Part shown: positions 6,454-6,736 of the stretch, one piece after another
How positions within the stretch are numbered: position 1 is the stretch's first letter
Layout of the letters: every line of letters begins with the position of its first letter
From: Planctomycetaceae bacterium
Lineage (GTDB): Bacteria > Planctomycetota > Planctomycetia > Pirellulales > Thermoguttaceae
Assembly (NCBI GenBank): GCA_031267635.1
Contig: JAIRYX010000405.1
Span: forward strand, 1 to 6,736
Length of the DNA: 6,736 bases
Direction of reading: 5' to 3'
The notes under the pieces: generated by a model
The model's database searches: none
Told to the model about the DNA's origin: nothing
Seen by the model: the letters and a program-made list of their open reading frames with translations, nothing else
Program-made: the position numbers and the translations under genes

Positions 6454-6497
6454 TTACCTCAATATTGTTCTTCTTTTTCAATGAGGTAATGAGGTTG
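6439..6497 (-). terminator. intrinsic terminator of the glycosidase gene
   Basis: On the minus strand a 16-bp perfect stem (6497-6482 with 6461-6446; arms CAACCTCATTACCTCA and complement) closes a 20-nt loop and is followed directly by seven T residues (6445-6439). It lies 47 bp beyond the glycosidase stop codon at 6547-6545. The stem is long although only moderately GC-rich. Position, polarity and T-run all fit Rho-independent termination of the upstream gene, which insulates the exonuclease gene from read-through. Confidence 0.85.
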
Positions 6498-6544
6498 GTG
6501 TGGAGGGGGATTCCGTTTGCGGTAATCGGTCAATATTCAATATT

Positions 6545-6736
6545 CTATTCTCCGCTTCCCGACGAGTATTTTTTGAACAAAAGACGCTCTGTTTCCAAAT
6601 ACGGTGTTCCGTCGGCACGAATCAAATCGTGTTGCCAGATTTCCGGTTCGGGCGTTCCCTTTTTGCTTCCCCAATGGAAATATGTTTGCGTTCGTCCCGC
6701 AACAAGTCCCCAATTGTAACCGCCGATTTTGTTTTC
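6545..6736 (-). CDS. C-terminal 63 residues of a probable cellulase/xylanase-like glycoside hydrolase, cut by the right edge
   Basis: The frame is open from the right edge to a TAG stop at 6547-6545 and encodes 63 residues. It contains GGYNWGLVAGRTQTYF, then EPEIWQHDL and RADGTPY. This order (a YNWG-V-G-TQT strand, an E/P-x-x-W-x-HD segment, and DGTPY followed by charged residues) matches, from memory, the end of the TIM barrel in the 'cellulase family' or '1,4-beta-xylanase'-labelled glycosidases common in Planctomycetota and Bacteroidota. The catalytic glutamates are outside the window, so activity, substrate and any signal peptide cannot be judged. A strong terminator 47 bp downstream supports this as a real gene end. 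Confidence is high that this is coding and moderate for the family. Confidence 0.7.
   Translation of the reverse strand, partial: ENKIGGYNWGLVAGRTQTYFHWGSKKGTPEPEIWQHDLIRADGTPYLETERLLFKKYSSGSGE

Noticed and set aside
6309..6719. 136-codon plus-strand open frame near the right edge
   Set aside because: It runs through the terminator hairpin and repeat region and is antisense to the glycosidase tail; low-complexity phenylalanine- and asparagine-rich start.

Overview
The window looks like a bacterial chromosome segment of moderate GC content (mid-40s percent judged by eye, not counted), with AT-rich intergenic gaps and ordinary core metabolism. The combination of a free-standing PolB-type 3'-5' exonuclease, an LplT-acyltransferase-AMP-ligase triple fusion, and the tail of a cellulase/xylanase-like glycosidase ending in a 'DGTPY' motif reminds me most of Planctomycetota or a related PVC-group bacterium, possibly from a gut or other polysaccharide-rich habitat. 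That placement is from memory of family distributions and is tentative.

Layout. (1) At the left edge the first six codons of a minus-strand gene (1-20) are preceded by a strong Shine-Dalgarno and a good sigma70-like promoter, so it diverges from argC. (2) The 370-bp divergent gap (21-390) contains a set of nested complementary segments (134-205) that could fold as a structured RNA, followed by a plausible argC promoter. (3) argC (391-1398, +) encodes N-acetyl-gamma-glutamyl-phosphate reductase of arginine synthesis. (4) A 345-bp AT-rich gap without a convincing gene. (5) A very large plus-strand gene (1744-5394) encodes a 1216-residue fusion of a lysophospholipid flippase (LplT-like MFS), a PlsC-type acyltransferase and an acyl-ACP synthetase, a complete lysophospholipid import, fatty-acid activation and re-acylation machine in one chain. 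(6) A 15-bp perfect inverted repeat sits between this gene and (7) the convergent minus-strand exonuclease gene (5477-6295). (8) A 249-bp gap carries short direct repeats and a textbook intrinsic terminator for (9) the C-terminal 63 residues of a minus-strand glycosidase cut by the right edge.

Functionally the genes are unrelated housekeeping or catabolic units, each apparently with its own transcription signals; I see no multi-gene operon, no mobile element, no CRISPR array and no tRNA or rRNA gene. The fused phospholipid-repair protein is the most striking coding feature, although this architecture is already known. The candidate RNA structure upstream of argC and the repeat/terminator region at 6383-6497 are the most interesting non-coding features. 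I did not find a clear previously undescribed multi-gene system.
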